DNA of 61,350 bases, from NCBI GenBank assembly GCA_030620995.1, contig JAUXIK010000010.1:1-61350 (forward strand), given 5' to 3'. Source of the stretch: Candidatus Aegiribacteria sp. (GTDB lineage Bacteria > Fermentibacterota > Fermentibacteria > Fermentibacterales > JCC-6). Shown piece by piece: positions 35,854 through 44,253 of this stretch; position 1 is the first letter of the stretch; every line of letters starts with the position of its first letter. The notes under the pieces were generated by a model, which saw nothing but the letters and a program-made list of their open reading frames with translations, ran no database searches and was not told where the DNA came from. Made by a program: the position numbers and the translations under genes.

Positions 35854-36696
35854 TTGGCGACCAAGCGTACAGAAGGCAGGTCACTTGAGCTGTATCTTAG
35901 AGAAATCGGAAGTAAAGAAACACTATCATCCGCGGAGGAAGCATCGCTTGCCAAACGGATTCGTAAAGGTGAGCAGGAAGCCCTGAACGAACTGACGGAG
36001 GCTAATCTCAGATTCGTTGTAAGCATTGCAAAACAGTACGCAAATCAGGGTGTTGCGCTTGAAGATCTGATAAACGAGGGAAATGTTGGGCTTATCAGGG
36101 CCGCCAAGGGATTCGATGAGAGTAAGGGCTGCCGCTTTATTACATATGCTGTCTGGTGGATCAGGCAGGCAATCCTTCAGGCACTTGCGGAACAATCGAG
36201 AATTGTCCGTCTCCCATTGAATCGAGTAGGAGAGCTGTACAAGATGGGGCGTGCTGCGCGCGAACTGGGGCATTCGCTTGGAAGAAATCCATCAACAAAC
36301 GAGATAGCGGATGAGCTGGATGTATCCAGAGATGACGTCGAATGTATGATGTCCATTCACAGCACACACTTATCACTTGACAGTCCTGTGTATGAAGGAA
36401 GCGATAAAACTTTCCAGGAAATGATCTCTAACGATGATGATGTCCCGCCTGATGAAGCAGTAGTGCTTTCCGCAATGAGGCGAAGTGTTGCCGGGATGCT
36501 TGATATCCTTGACCAGCGTGAAAGAACCATCATACAGTTGTTCTTTGGAATCAATACAGACCGAAGACATACTCTTGCTGAAATTGGCAGAACCATGGGT
36601 ATCAGCAGGGAGAGGGTTCGTCAGCTCAAGAACAGAGCCATCTCAAAGCTCAATGACAAATCAGACAATAAAAACCTTCTTCTTTATCTGAAGTAG
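35854..36696 (+). CDS. Primary-type sigma-70 factor, FCB style
   Basis: The 280-residue sigma factor lacks region 1.1 and starts with region 1.2 (LELYLREIGSKETLSSAEEASLAKRI). Region 2 is LRFVVSIAKQYANQGVALEDLINEGNVGLI and TYAVWWIRQAILQALAEQSRIVRLP; region 4 ends IGRTMGISRERVRQLKNRAISKL. It is very close in layout to the short Bacteroidetes and Chlorobi primary sigma factor, which suggests the organism's lineage. A TTG start at 35854 follows AAAGGCGG. It may be the housekeeping sigma factor; a second one lies at 59.2 kb. Confidence 0.9.
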   Translation: MATKRTEGRSLELYLREIGSKETLSSAEEASLAKRIRKGEQEALNELTEANLRFVVSIAKQYANQGVALEDLINEGNVGLIRAAKGFDESKGCRFITYAVWWIRQAILQALAEQSRIVRLPLNRVGELYKMGRAARELGHSLGRNPSTNEIADELDVSRDDVECMMSIHSTHLSLDSPVYEGSDKTFQEMISNDDDVPPDEAVVLSAMRRSVAGMLDILDQRERTIIQLFFGINTDRRHTLAEIGRTMGISRERVRQLKNRAISKLNDKSDNKNLLLYLK

Positions 36697-36713
36697 CGAC
36701 TAAGGTTAAGAAG

Positions 36714-37622
36714 ATGCCGTTAGGCACGATACACTGGATACCCCACAAGTCCGGCAAAAGAGGTAAACCATATAACCTGACGAGCGGCAGATTCAGGCTG
36801 TTTATTCTTATATTCGCTTTATTCTTTACCGGACTGGCGACGCTGTTTTTCCAGATTGGCCGCGAAAACGGCAGTAGGAAGGTTTCTGCTGACGGCAAAA
36901 GGGAACTGATCCTGCTTCGGGGAGAAGTGTATCAGCTGTCAATACGGGTAAGAGATCTCACGATGGATCTTGAGAAAATATCAATACGTGAGGAACAGAT
37001 CCTGGTAGCCGGAGCCGGGCTGAATCTGGACTTCTCCGACCTTCTGCACAAAGACGACACACCTGTAGAACCTATAGGAACTGACATTTTCAGATACATT
37101 GACGATCTGGAAATGGAGGTATTACTGGCTGAACGTCTGGCTTCCGCGGAATTGATGGCATACGATTCACTGGTGAACTTCTTCATTGAAAGAAAGAGCG
37201 AACTGGCTCAGATTCCGACTATCTGGCCAGTTGACGGTATATTTGTGAGTGATTTCGGTCCCAGGATTGATCCGTTTACTGGTGCGGTTCGATATCATAA
37301 GGGAATTGATCTGGCATGTGTCAGCGGTACTCCCATTTATACTCCAGCGGATGGAGTAGTCGTTTTCGGAGGATGGACAGGCGGCTGGGGACTTAATATT
37401 GTGGTCAGGCATACGGAGCATGTTTCAACAAGATATGCTCATTGTTCATCATTGTGTTCAGTTGTCGGTCAGCGTGTCATGCGTGGTGATCTTATTGCCA
37501 GGGTTGGTTCTACAGGCAGATCTGTCGCACCGCATCTGCATTACGAAGTACTGATAGACGGTGTCCAGGTCGATCCTGAGGACTATATAATAAGGGAAGG
37601 GCCTCATGCGGCTGTCTTCTGA
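36714..37622 (+). CDS. M23 metallopeptidase, membrane anchored
   Basis: The 302-residue protein has one N-terminal membrane helix (about residues 26-46), a coiled coil, and a C-terminal LytM/M23 domain with HKGIDLA, YAHCS and HLHYEV, the full set of zinc ligands and catalytic histidine. It should cut peptidoglycan peptides or, as in DipM/EnvC types, regulate amidases. All catalytic residues are there. Its 3' end overlaps the DUF523 gene by 17 bases. Confidence 0.88.
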   Translation: MPLGTIHWIPHKSGKRGKPYNLTSGRFRLFILIFALFFTGLATLFFQIGRENGSRKVSADGKRELILLRGEVYQLSIRVRDLTMDLEKISIREEQILVAGAGLNLDFSDLLHKDDTPVEPIGTDIFRYIDDLEMEVLLAERLASAELMAYDSLVNFFIERKSELAQIPTIWPVDGIFVSDFGPRIDPFTGAVRYHKGIDLACVSGTPIYTPADGVVVFGGWTGGWGLNIVVRHTEHVSTRYAHCSSLCSVVGQRVMRGDLIARVGSTGRSVAPHLHYEVLIDGVQVDPEDYIIREGPHAAVF

Positions 37623-38052
37623 TTCAAAAAATACCGGACCTGTTCTTGTCAGCGCATGTCTTTGCGGAATTCCCTGCAGATACGATGGAGAATCCAAACC
37701 TGTTGAAAAATATGTACATATGCTCAGAGACGGAAAATGCCTTCCATTCTGCCCTGAAAAACTTGGCGGTCTCACGACCCCTCGAGAACCCGCGGAGATC
37801 ATAGGGTTTGATGGCTTTGCAGTCCTTGACGGCAAGGCAGAAGTACTTCTGCGGGATCTTCCTGGAGATGTCACATCTTTCTTCCTCAAGGGCGCCTGCC
37901 TTTCCGTCTCACTCGCGAACGCAGTCAGACCATCTATTATCTATCTGAAGGAAAGAAGCCCCTCCTGTGGTCTGCGAAGCGGGATATCCATGCCGGGAGT
38001 TGCTGCGGCTGCATTGATCAGGGCAGGCTTCAGGGTGGAACCGGCGGATTGA
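37606..38052 (+). CDS. DUF523 domain protein
   Basis: The 148-residue protein matches DUF523: LVSACLCGIPCRYDGE, FCPEKLGGLTTPREPAEI and the C-terminal LKERSPSCGLRSG. The conserved cysteines suggest a metal or iron-sulfur site; the function is unknown, although related proteins are linked to tRNA thiolation. It overlaps the M23 gene at its start and the following methyltransferase start at its stop. Confidence 0.85.
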   Translation: MRLSSDSKNTGPVLVSACLCGIPCRYDGESKPVEKYVHMLRDGKCLPFCPEKLGGLTTPREPAEIIGFDGFAVLDGKAEVLLRDLPGDVTSFFLKGACLSVSLANAVRPSIIYLKERSPSCGLRSGISMPGVAAAALIRAGFRVEPAD

Positions 38053-38807
38053 AACCTGAAGTAGAAATATGGGAAAGATACGGTCCTTTATTCTCAATTG
38101 AAGAGAAACTGATATTTCCTCCCGATCATCGTGAACTGCAATTCTATAGTGAGCTTCGAAAACGCCATCCGGGAAGCTGCATGGAAATCGGAGCAGGTGA
38201 CGGAAGACTGGCCGGAGTTCTGGGAAATGATTCACTTACAATCGGACTCGAGCCATCAGCGGCAATGTTCAAACTCTGGACTCCTGATGACCGCGAAAGT
38301 GTCCCATGTGTACGGGGGCTGGGACAGCAGCTGCCACTGCTGGAATCCAGTCTTGATTTCATTCTCTTTCCATACAATGGAATTCACTGCATTCTGGATA
38401 GAGATGGCCGGAAAACCCTTCTTCGGGAAGTAGCACGTGTACTCCATCCCCGGGGAAAGTTTTTTGCCGAGGCATGCCACAGATTCGACGACAGGGAAGA
38501 TGAAGAGAATATTGAGCGGTATCACTACCGGAAAGAAGATGTTTCACTTCGTCTTATGGAGACTGTAAGCCACGACAGAGAGAAGGAAATCATCTCCTTT
38601 GATATGAAATACTCCGGCAGTGCGGTCTCTGAAGGTACTCTTTCCATAGTTCTTGAACTTGCGTTGATATCTGCGGGAGAACTGCTGCATGACATAAGGG
38701 AAGCAGGATTGAATATAGTATCGATCTGGGGGGATTACGATTTATCCCCGTGGGATAAACGGTATTCACCAAGACTTCTGGTTCTGGCTGAGAGGAAAGA
38801 ATCATAA
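38049..38807 (+). CDS. Class I SAM methyltransferase
   Basis: The 252-residue protein has the SAM-binding motif CMEIGAGDGRLAGVLG and a methyltransferase core to about residue 180, followed by ALISAGELLHDIREAGL. Small-molecule methylation (Methyltransf_11 type) is most likely. A TTG start at 38049 overlaps the DUF523 stop. I cannot name its substrate. Confidence 0.72.
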   Translation: MKPEVEIWERYGPLFSIEEKLIFPPDHRELQFYSELRKRHPGSCMEIGAGDGRLAGVLGNDSLTIGLEPSAAMFKLWTPDDRESVPCVRGLGQQLPLLESSLDFILFPYNGIHCILDRDGRKTLLREVARVLHPRGKFFAEACHRFDDREDEENIERYHYRKEDVSLRLMETVSHDREKEIISFDMKYSGSAVSEGTLSIVLELALISAGELLHDIREAGLNIVSIWGDYDLSPWDKRYSPRLLVLAERKES

Positions 38808-38973
38808 CTCTCACTGTTAACCTGCATATTTCAGCAGCATTTTGTGGATTTCCCCAGGAAAGCTGGTTAAATTTGCGAGCCAGGGGTTTTCGGGATCGGA
38901 TATTCAGAGTATTGTTGCCGCACGTTGAACTGGAAACCAATTTTGCTCAATTGATAACCGAGAGGAGAGTTGA

Positions 38974-40167
38974 ATGAAAAGGACTGTTGTGACCATGCCG
39001 GGAGACGGCATTGGAGGCGCAGTACTTGATGAAGCTCTGAAAGTGTTGGATGCTGTCGGATTTGAAGCTGAGTACGTTCATGCCGATATAGGTTGGGAAT
39101 TCTGGAAGAAGGAAGGCAATCCTCTTCCGGACAGGACGATAGACCTGCTTGAGAAGCACAGGATAGCTCTTTTCGGAGCGATTACATCAAAACCGAAGGA
39201 TAAAGCTGATGCCGACCTTGATCCTGCACTCAGGGGGAAAGGTCTGGTTTACTACAGTCCTATCGTGGCAATGCGTCAGCACTTCGATCTGGATATCTGC
39301 ACACGTCCATGCAAGGCTTTCAAGGGCAATCCGCTCAATTTCATCCGAAAAGGACCCGGAGGAACGATTGAGGAACCTCTCGTTGACGCGGTGATATTCC
39401 GTCAGAACACCGAAGGACTTTACGGTGGTGTAGAGTGGACAAATCCACCTGATGATGTATACGAAGCGCTTATGACCCACCCCAAGTTCAGAAAGAATTT
39501 CGCGGATGTCCCAAGGGAAGACCTTGCTGTTTCAACAAGAATATTCTCAAGGAACGCATGTAGAAGGATTCTAAAAAGCGCTTTCGAGTACGCTGACAAA
39601 TTCGGGTATAAGAGCGTCACAATCTGCGAGAAACCGAACGTCATCCGCGAAACCAGCGGAATGATGCGTGAAGAGGGAAGAAAAATCTCGAAGGATTTCC
39701 CGAATATCGACCTCTGGGAGACCAACATTGACGCGCAGATGATGTGGCTCACGAAGAACCCCGAGAATTACGGTGTTCTCGTTTCAGGCAACATGTTCGG
39801 TGACATCGTTTCCGACGGCTTCGCAGGGCTGGTGGGCGGACTCGGCTTCGCCTGCAGCGCGAATATCGGTGATGAAGTCGCAGTATTCGAACCCACTCAT
39901 GGTTCAGCTCCCAAATACGCCGATTATGAAGTATCGATCGTCAACCCGATAGCAATGATTCTTTCATCATGCATGATGCTCGATCACATAGGAGAGACCG
40001 AAAAGGCTTCTTCGATTAGAAAAGCCGTTGAAACGGTTATCGCGGAAGGCAAAGTAAGCAGTTACGATATGCTGAAGCTCAGGGGCTCTCAGGACGTGCT
40101 TGAGCAGGGGGCTGCCAGTACAGCGCAGATGGGCGACGCCATTATTGAAGTCATGGAGAGGAACTGA
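38974..40167 (+). CDS. Isocitrate/isopropylmalate dehydrogenase family enzyme
   Basis: The 397-residue enzyme has the family marks VTMPGDGIGGAVLDE, IFRQNTEGLYGGVEW, ICEKPNVIRETSGMM, and the NAD-binding block FEPTHGSAPKYA with SGNMFGDIVSDGFAGLVGGLGF. Most likely it is an isocitrate dehydrogenase of the citric acid cycle. At 397 residues it is longer than usual NAD-dependent isocitrate or isopropylmalate dehydrogenases because of an insert near residues 70-125 (KPKDKADADLDPALRGKG). GAGAGGAGAG precedes the ATG. Confidence 0.82.
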   Translation: MKRTVVTMPGDGIGGAVLDEALKVLDAVGFEAEYVHADIGWEFWKKEGNPLPDRTIDLLEKHRIALFGAITSKPKDKADADLDPALRGKGLVYYSPIVAMRQHFDLDICTRPCKAFKGNPLNFIRKGPGGTIEEPLVDAVIFRQNTEGLYGGVEWTNPPDDVYEALMTHPKFRKNFADVPREDLAVSTRIFSRNACRRILKSAFEYADKFGYKSVTICEKPNVIRETSGMMREEGRKISKDFPNIDLWETNIDAQMMWLTKNPENYGVLVSGNMFGDIVSDGFAGLVGGLGFACSANIGDEVAVFEPTHGSAPKYADYEVSIVNPIAMILSSCMMLDHIGETEKASSIRKAVETVIAEGKVSSYDMLKLRGSQDVLEQGAASTAQMGDAIIEVMERN

Positions 40168-40172
40168 CCATC

Positions 40173-40733
40173 GTGCGAAATCGTATTGAGAAGCTTTTCA
40201 GAAAACAGCTCGAGAAAATTGACAATCCCGAACTCAGACGAAAAACAGTCGATATCTGGGTAACCGCGGCGGAGGAGGGGGGATGGGAGCCTGATGATCT
40301 GGAGAAAATTCCATTCACACTCCTTACGGAAACCCATGGCATAAACCTTATGCAGCATACGATAGCAGTTACCGAGGGAGCTCTGGGGCTGGCGGATGCG
40401 ATACAGTCCGCATGCGATACACCATATGAGATTGACAGGGATTTTCTTGTTGCGGGTGGATTGCTTCATGATGTAGGGAAATTGCTGGAAATCGAAAGAA
40501 CTGATGATGGATATATCAAGAGCCACCACGGAAAGCATGCCAGACATCCGATCTCAGGTGCCATTCTGGCGGCGAAATTCGATATGCCCCTTGAGATAAT
40601 CAACATTATAGGGTGCCACGCAAAGGAGGGAGAAGGCCGTCCCCAGAGGGTTGAAACAGTACTTATTCACCAGGCGGACTTCGCCACTTTCAACCCCATG
40701 GTCATGCTCCAGAAAGGCCTTCTCATAACCTAG
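40173..40733 (+). CDS. HD-domain phosphohydrolase
   Basis: The 186-residue protein carries an HD domain with LLHDVGKLLEIE and an extra His cluster in KSHHGKHARHPISG, then IIGCHAKEGEG. HD proteins hydrolyse phosphate esters of nucleotides or act on RNA ends; this short form resembles those linked to cyclic-nucleotide or tRNA metabolism, but I cannot tell which. GTG 40173 follows GAGAGG six bases after the dehydrogenase stop. Confidence 0.72.
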   Translation: MRNRIEKLFRKQLEKIDNPELRRKTVDIWVTAAEEGGWEPDDLEKIPFTLLTETHGINLMQHTIAVTEGALGLADAIQSACDTPYEIDRDFLVAGGLLHDVGKLLEIERTDDGYIKSHHGKHARHPISGAILAAKFDMPLEIINIIGCHAKEGEGRPQRVETVLIHQADFATFNPMVMLQKGLLIT

Positions 40734-40764
40734 CATATGGGGACATCTAACGAGGCAAGTTTGT

Positions 40765-40822
40765 GGGGGACACGCAGCAGAGCCTGCATGTCCCCGGGCA
40801 TGAGTTCTGCTGCGTGTCCCCC
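40765..40822. repeat. Palindromic repeat, copy 1 (34-bp unit in a 15-bp stem)
   Basis: GGGGGACACGCAGCA (40765-40779) and TGCTGCGTGTCCCCC (40808-40822) form a perfect 15-bp inverted repeat. The 34-nt core at 40766-40799 is found unchanged at 43270-43303 on the other side of the C25 protease gene. No T run follows, so it is not a simple terminator. It looks like a REP/REPIN-style dispersed repeat. Confidence 0.65.
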
Positions 40823-40943
40823 CAGATCATCAGTGAATCAGAAGGCTATTTCGAACTCTACTTATTTGTAAGTGCCGCAAGTGGCGTCCGACCCCATATT
40901 GACAGGAACTAATTCAATTCGTAGAGTGTTCTACTACCATGGG

Positions 40944-40971
40944 TTGAAATATCTTACATACATATTATTAA
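40944..40971 (+). promoter_or_regulatory. Candidate promoter of the C25 protease gene
   Basis: TTGAAA (40944-40949) and TATTAA (40966-40971) are 16 nt apart in an AT-rich tract ahead of the protease. GGAGG at 41004-41008 then fixes the start. Confidence 0.35.
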
Positions 40972-41013
40972 TATTCTGTGTTAAATAAGCTGAATTATTA
41001 AATGGAGGTTCAA

Positions 41014-43254
41014 ATGTTGCGAATAATGCTGGTGTCGATGTTGATGATTTCATTTGCTGTAAATGCAGATGTTCTTTACCGCTCGGAAGAATACTCCGAA
41101 ACAGCCGAGTATCTTGGTTTGGACAGTGAAGGTATTCTGGTTGAGTTCACTCTTCCCGCCCTGACAGAGGAAAGCCTGTCTCTGCCGGGTTTTCCCGATG
41201 GGTCTCTTCTTCGGGTTCCAGGTGAAGGTATCGGTATGCCCTATGGCGCTCCCGACCTTCCCGTTATTCGCAGAATGGTGATGGTGCCGAATACCGGCGA
41301 TATCAGTGCGGAAATTGTATCCTCCGAATCCTCTCCTCTCGGTATCTACAGTATTCCTCCTGCTCAGCCTTCACCCATGAGAAGCGGTGAAGTGATTCCC
41401 TTCAGGATCGATGAGGAACTCTATTCTGTTTCCGAATTCTATCCTGCCATGTCCGTTGAGGTTGAGAGCGTAATAATTCTCAGGGATATCAGGGTTGCAT
41501 GGGTTCGATTCTGTCCTGTTCAGTACAATCCTGTTACAGGTGAGACAGTTATTACAACGAATGTTACGGTTCGTCTCATTGCGGATGGAATTGGTGAAAA
41601 CGAGCTTCAAAGAGCAAGTTCCGGAATTACCCGCAGTTTTCTTCCATTTTACGAAAAAGTTCTCGGATTCGAGACTGATGACAGTGATGCTGTAGACGGA
41701 TCGTACCTTGTAATAGGTACCGTGGAGAGCATCGGATATGCCCAGGATCTGATTGACTGGAAGCGTCAGAGGGGTTACAGGATCATGTACGGCGTTGTAC
41801 CGGATATCGGAAGTACAGCCTCAGAGATTGACAGCTGGATAGAAAACGCTTTCTACAGCCCGAACCCGCCCGAGTGGCTTCTTATCATGGGTGATCATAA
41901 CATAGTTCCCACGCCCTATTACAGCGGTCATGCTGCTGACAATCTTTATGGTGTCATTGGTACAGGAACCAGTATTCCCTCCATTCACTATGGAAGGATT
42001 ACCGGTGCCGATATGGATGATCTTCCATACATTATTTCGAAGCTATTCAACTACGAGAGCGACCCGTATCAGCCGCTGCAGAGCTGGTTCCAGAAAGCCA
42101 TCAGCATTGGAGACACAGGATCGCTCGATCCGGAACATTCCTGGGACTACGTAGAGATATTCATGGCTGCCGGAATGACTGTTGATTACTTCTGTTACAC
42201 CGGGGGTATGGATCCTACCACCACGAATGTTTTCAACTCGATCGAAGAGGGAAAATCACTGGTCAGTTTTATCGGCCATGGAAGCATGACCGGATGGAGT
42301 TCTCCTTCTTGCGGAAACATCAGCGATGTCCAGGGTATGACCAACGGGAGAATGATTCCGTGGATCAATTCAATAGCGTGCTCAAATGGCCAGTTTGATG
42401 CGGGCTACTGCTTTGCTGAAGCCTGGATGGGCGAGGGTGAGATTGGCAGCCCGAAAGGCGCTTCGGGAATAATGGCTGCGACAACTGGCAGCCCTTTCGG
42501 ACAAACCGATTCCCTGGCCATAAACACATTCCGAGGTTACTTTGAGGAAAACCTCTGGCACATGGGAGCTGCTGTTGATTACGGCAAGATGAAGGTTGAA
42601 GAACACTACGGCGCAGGAGCCTTTAACAGCAACCATATGCATATGATCTTCGGCTGTCCCGAATTTGATATCTTCACTGAGACATCACCGCTTATCTATC
42701 TTGACGCTGACCACTGGGAGAACATACAGACCGGTCCCTTCAACGTGACCGTAACAGCGGCTGGTTCTCCCGTCGAAGGTGCGCTGGTCGGTATAGTACA
42801 GGATACTGTTCTGCTTCAAAGCGGTTACACCGATGCTTCAGGTCTCGCAACGCTTGAAATACCGACAATCCCGACTTCTGAGGATGTCACGATCACATGT
42901 ACATTCCATAACCGTTATCCCTGCGTGAGTTCCGCGTATGTCGCTACGGGAATAGGCGATGGACCGGGTGCTGTGTATGACTTCTCGCTTTCCGCTCCAA
43001 GTCCTAACCCGTTTGCCGTATCCTCGATATTTACATACACTCTTGCTTCTTCCGGGACAGCATCTCTTGATGTTTACGATGTTTCAGGAAGAATCGTGCG
43101 GAATCTGGTTTCCGGGGAACATCTCTCCGGTACGCATTCCGTTACATGGGCTGGTGATAATTCAAACGGATCACCCATTCCAGGCGGGATCTACCTTCTG
43201 AGGCTTACTTCAGGAGGAGAAACCGCGGTTCGATCCTGCGTGGTCATCAGATAG
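41014..43254 (+). CDS. Gingipain-like C25 cysteine peptidase with sorting domain
   Basis: The 746-residue protein has a signal peptide (about residues 1-20), a propeptide-like N-terminal region, and a C25 peptidase domain with catalytic His422 in FIGHGSMTG and Cys456 in NSIACSNGQFD. An Ig-like domain follows (about residue 580) and then the last 85 residues carry the FlgD/type IX sorting pattern: APSPNPFAVSS, VYDVSGRIV and PGGIYLLRL. This predicts secretion through an outer membrane and retention or release at the surface. I start at ATG 41014 because GGAGG (41004-41008) is five bases before it. Confidence 0.9.
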   Translation: MLRIMLVSMLMISFAVNADVLYRSEEYSETAEYLGLDSEGILVEFTLPALTEESLSLPGFPDGSLLRVPGEGIGMPYGAPDLPVIRRMVMVPNTGDISAEIVSSESSPLGIYSIPPAQPSPMRSGEVIPFRIDEELYSVSEFYPAMSVEVESVIILRDIRVAWVRFCPVQYNPVTGETVITTNVTVRLIADGIGENELQRASSGITRSFLPFYEKVLGFETDDSDAVDGSYLVIGTVESIGYAQDLIDWKRQRGYRIMYGVVPDIGSTASEIDSWIENAFYSPNPPEWLLIMGDHNIVPTPYYSGHAADNLYGVIGTGTSIPSIHYGRITGADMDDLPYIISKLFNYESDPYQPLQSWFQKAISIGDTGSLDPEHSWDYVEIFMAAGMTVDYFCYTGGMDPTTTNVFNSIEEGKSLVSFIGHGSMTGWSSPSCGNISDVQGMTNGRMIPWINSIACSNGQFDAGYCFAEAWMGEGEIGSPKGASGIMAATTGSPFGQTDSLAINTFRGYFEENLWHMGAAVDYGKMKVEEHYGAGAFNSNHMHMIFGCPEFDIFTETSPLIYLDADHWENIQTGPFNVTVTAAGSPVEGALVGIVQDTVLLQSGYTDASGLATLEIPTIPTSEDVTITCTFHNRYPCVSSAYVATGIGDGPGAVYDFSLSAPSPNPFAVSSIFTYTLASSGTASLDVYDVSGRIVRNLVSGEHLSGTHSVTWAGDNSNGSPIPGGIYLLRLTSGGETAVRSCVVIR

Positions 43255-43269
43255 CAGCATACGTCAAAA

Positions 43270-43324
43270 GGGGACACGCAGCAGAGCCTGCATGTCCCCG
43301 GGCGATGTTTGCTGTATGTCCCCC
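43270..43324. repeat. Palindromic repeat, copy 2
   Basis: The 34-nt core at 43270-43303 is identical to copy 1. The right arm (about 43310-43324) is imperfect, pairing at 13 of 15 positions. It lies 15 bases after the protease stop. A shorter degraded match is at 44076-44092 (GGGCCTGCATATCCCCG). Confidence 0.65.
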
Positions 43325-43492
43325 TCAAGCGGCACGTGGTTCGATTTAGATAGAAAACACGATGCTCACCGATCTGATGAAGGGCGAAACTTATATTCAG
43401 AACCTGAAGTTCTGACTGTTAGAGTATTGTTATCATCTTTAAATTTATACATTTTTATTTTTATATTCAACTCGTAAAGAGCACTCAATTCT

Positions 43493-43969
43493 TTAAGGAT
43501 TTTGTCTATTCTTTTCATTCCTGTTGTCTTCCAATCTCTTGATGTCTACCCGGTCCTGATCAGAATCTCTCTGGCGTTTCATCCATATTAAATCTTCCTT
43601 TGCAGCCACTCGCACTGTTCCATATATTGACTCTGCCCGCAATGAATTGATGATTATTTGTTGAGTTCTATTCTCGTTTGCTGTCAGTATATCTAATAGC
43701 AAATGGTCATTCCCCACAATCTTTATAAATCTATGCAAGGTCATATTGGTTTCTTTGAAAGTCCAGGGAGTGGCAGATTCAGAATATCCAATTTCAGAAA
43801 GAACTTTAATTAAAATATCCATATCGCCAGGGAGTAATAAAATGTCGATGTCTTCAGTGAACCGGGCTTCGTCATGAAAAGCCATTGCTACTCCACCGAC
43901 TAAAGCATATTCCAGATTATTCTCATCCATCACAGTTACTATTTTATGAAATTCTTCAAATATATTCAC
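43493..43969 (-). CDS. MNT/AbiEii-like nucleotidyltransferase
   Basis: The 158-residue protein has YALVGGVAMAFHDEARFTEDIDILL, the GG...D-x-D nucleotidyltransferase signature of AbiEii/DUF6036 style proteins that serve as toxins or in toxin-antitoxin pairs. AKEDLIWMKRQRDSDQDRVDIKRL fits the end of the family. The usual HEPN or AbiEi partner is missing. It is AT-rich next to its neighbours and lies between repeats, as expected for a transferred gene. Confidence 0.7.
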   Translation of the reverse strand: MNIFEEFHKIVTVMDENNLEYALVGGVAMAFHDEARFTEDIDILLLPGDMDILIKVLSEIGYSESATPWTFKETNMTLHRFIKIVGNDHLLLDILTANENRTQQIIINSLRAESIYGTVRVAAKEDLIWMKRQRDSDQDRVDIKRLEDNRNEKNRQNP

Positions 43970-43994
43970 TTGTCTCCAAACTTATCCTGATTCT

Positions 43995-44099
43995 CTACCT
44001 GAACTGATCATAAATGCGATGCTCCAGCCCGGTCAATGTCACGGATGAATTATATTTGCCGGTAACCACTCGCCAGGGCCTGCATATCCCCGACTCCTT
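43995..44099 (-). pseudogene. Possible RelE/ParE toxin remnant
   Basis: Reading the minus strand, 34 open codons end at a TAG at 43997-43995. The last ones read VTLTGLEHRIYDQFR, which resembles the C-terminal HR-x-x-x-Y end of RelE/ParE toxins. No start, no full domain and no antitoxin are present. The fragment runs into a degraded copy of the palindromic repeat, so it may be a chance open frame. Confidence 0.3.
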
Positions 44100-44201
44100 G
44101 ACGCATCATAGTCTGCGGCACTAGATTTCAGCGTTATTATAAATTGTGCCATAGTACTGATAATGGCTGTCCGAGTACAGTTCACCGGTGAGTGCCGGTG
44201 A
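44098..44201 (+). promoter_or_regulatory. Leader of rpsD: candidate promoter and hairpin
   Basis: TTGACG (44098-44103) and TAGATT (44122-44127), 18 nt apart, could be the promoter. TCACCGG (44182-44188) and CCGGTGA (44195-44201) form a perfect 7-bp hairpin about 50 nt before the S4 start. S4 represses its own translation in several bacteria, so a control site is possible but not shown. Confidence 0.3.
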
Positions 44202-44253
44202 GATTATCATGCCGCGATAAGTTCGTGAGGCGCAGAGACACGGAGGTTGCTCA

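Noticed and set aside
40765..40822. Simple rho-independent terminator after the HD gene
   Set aside because: The stem is strong but no T run follows, and the identical 34-nt core recurs after another gene, so I class it as a dispersed repeat.
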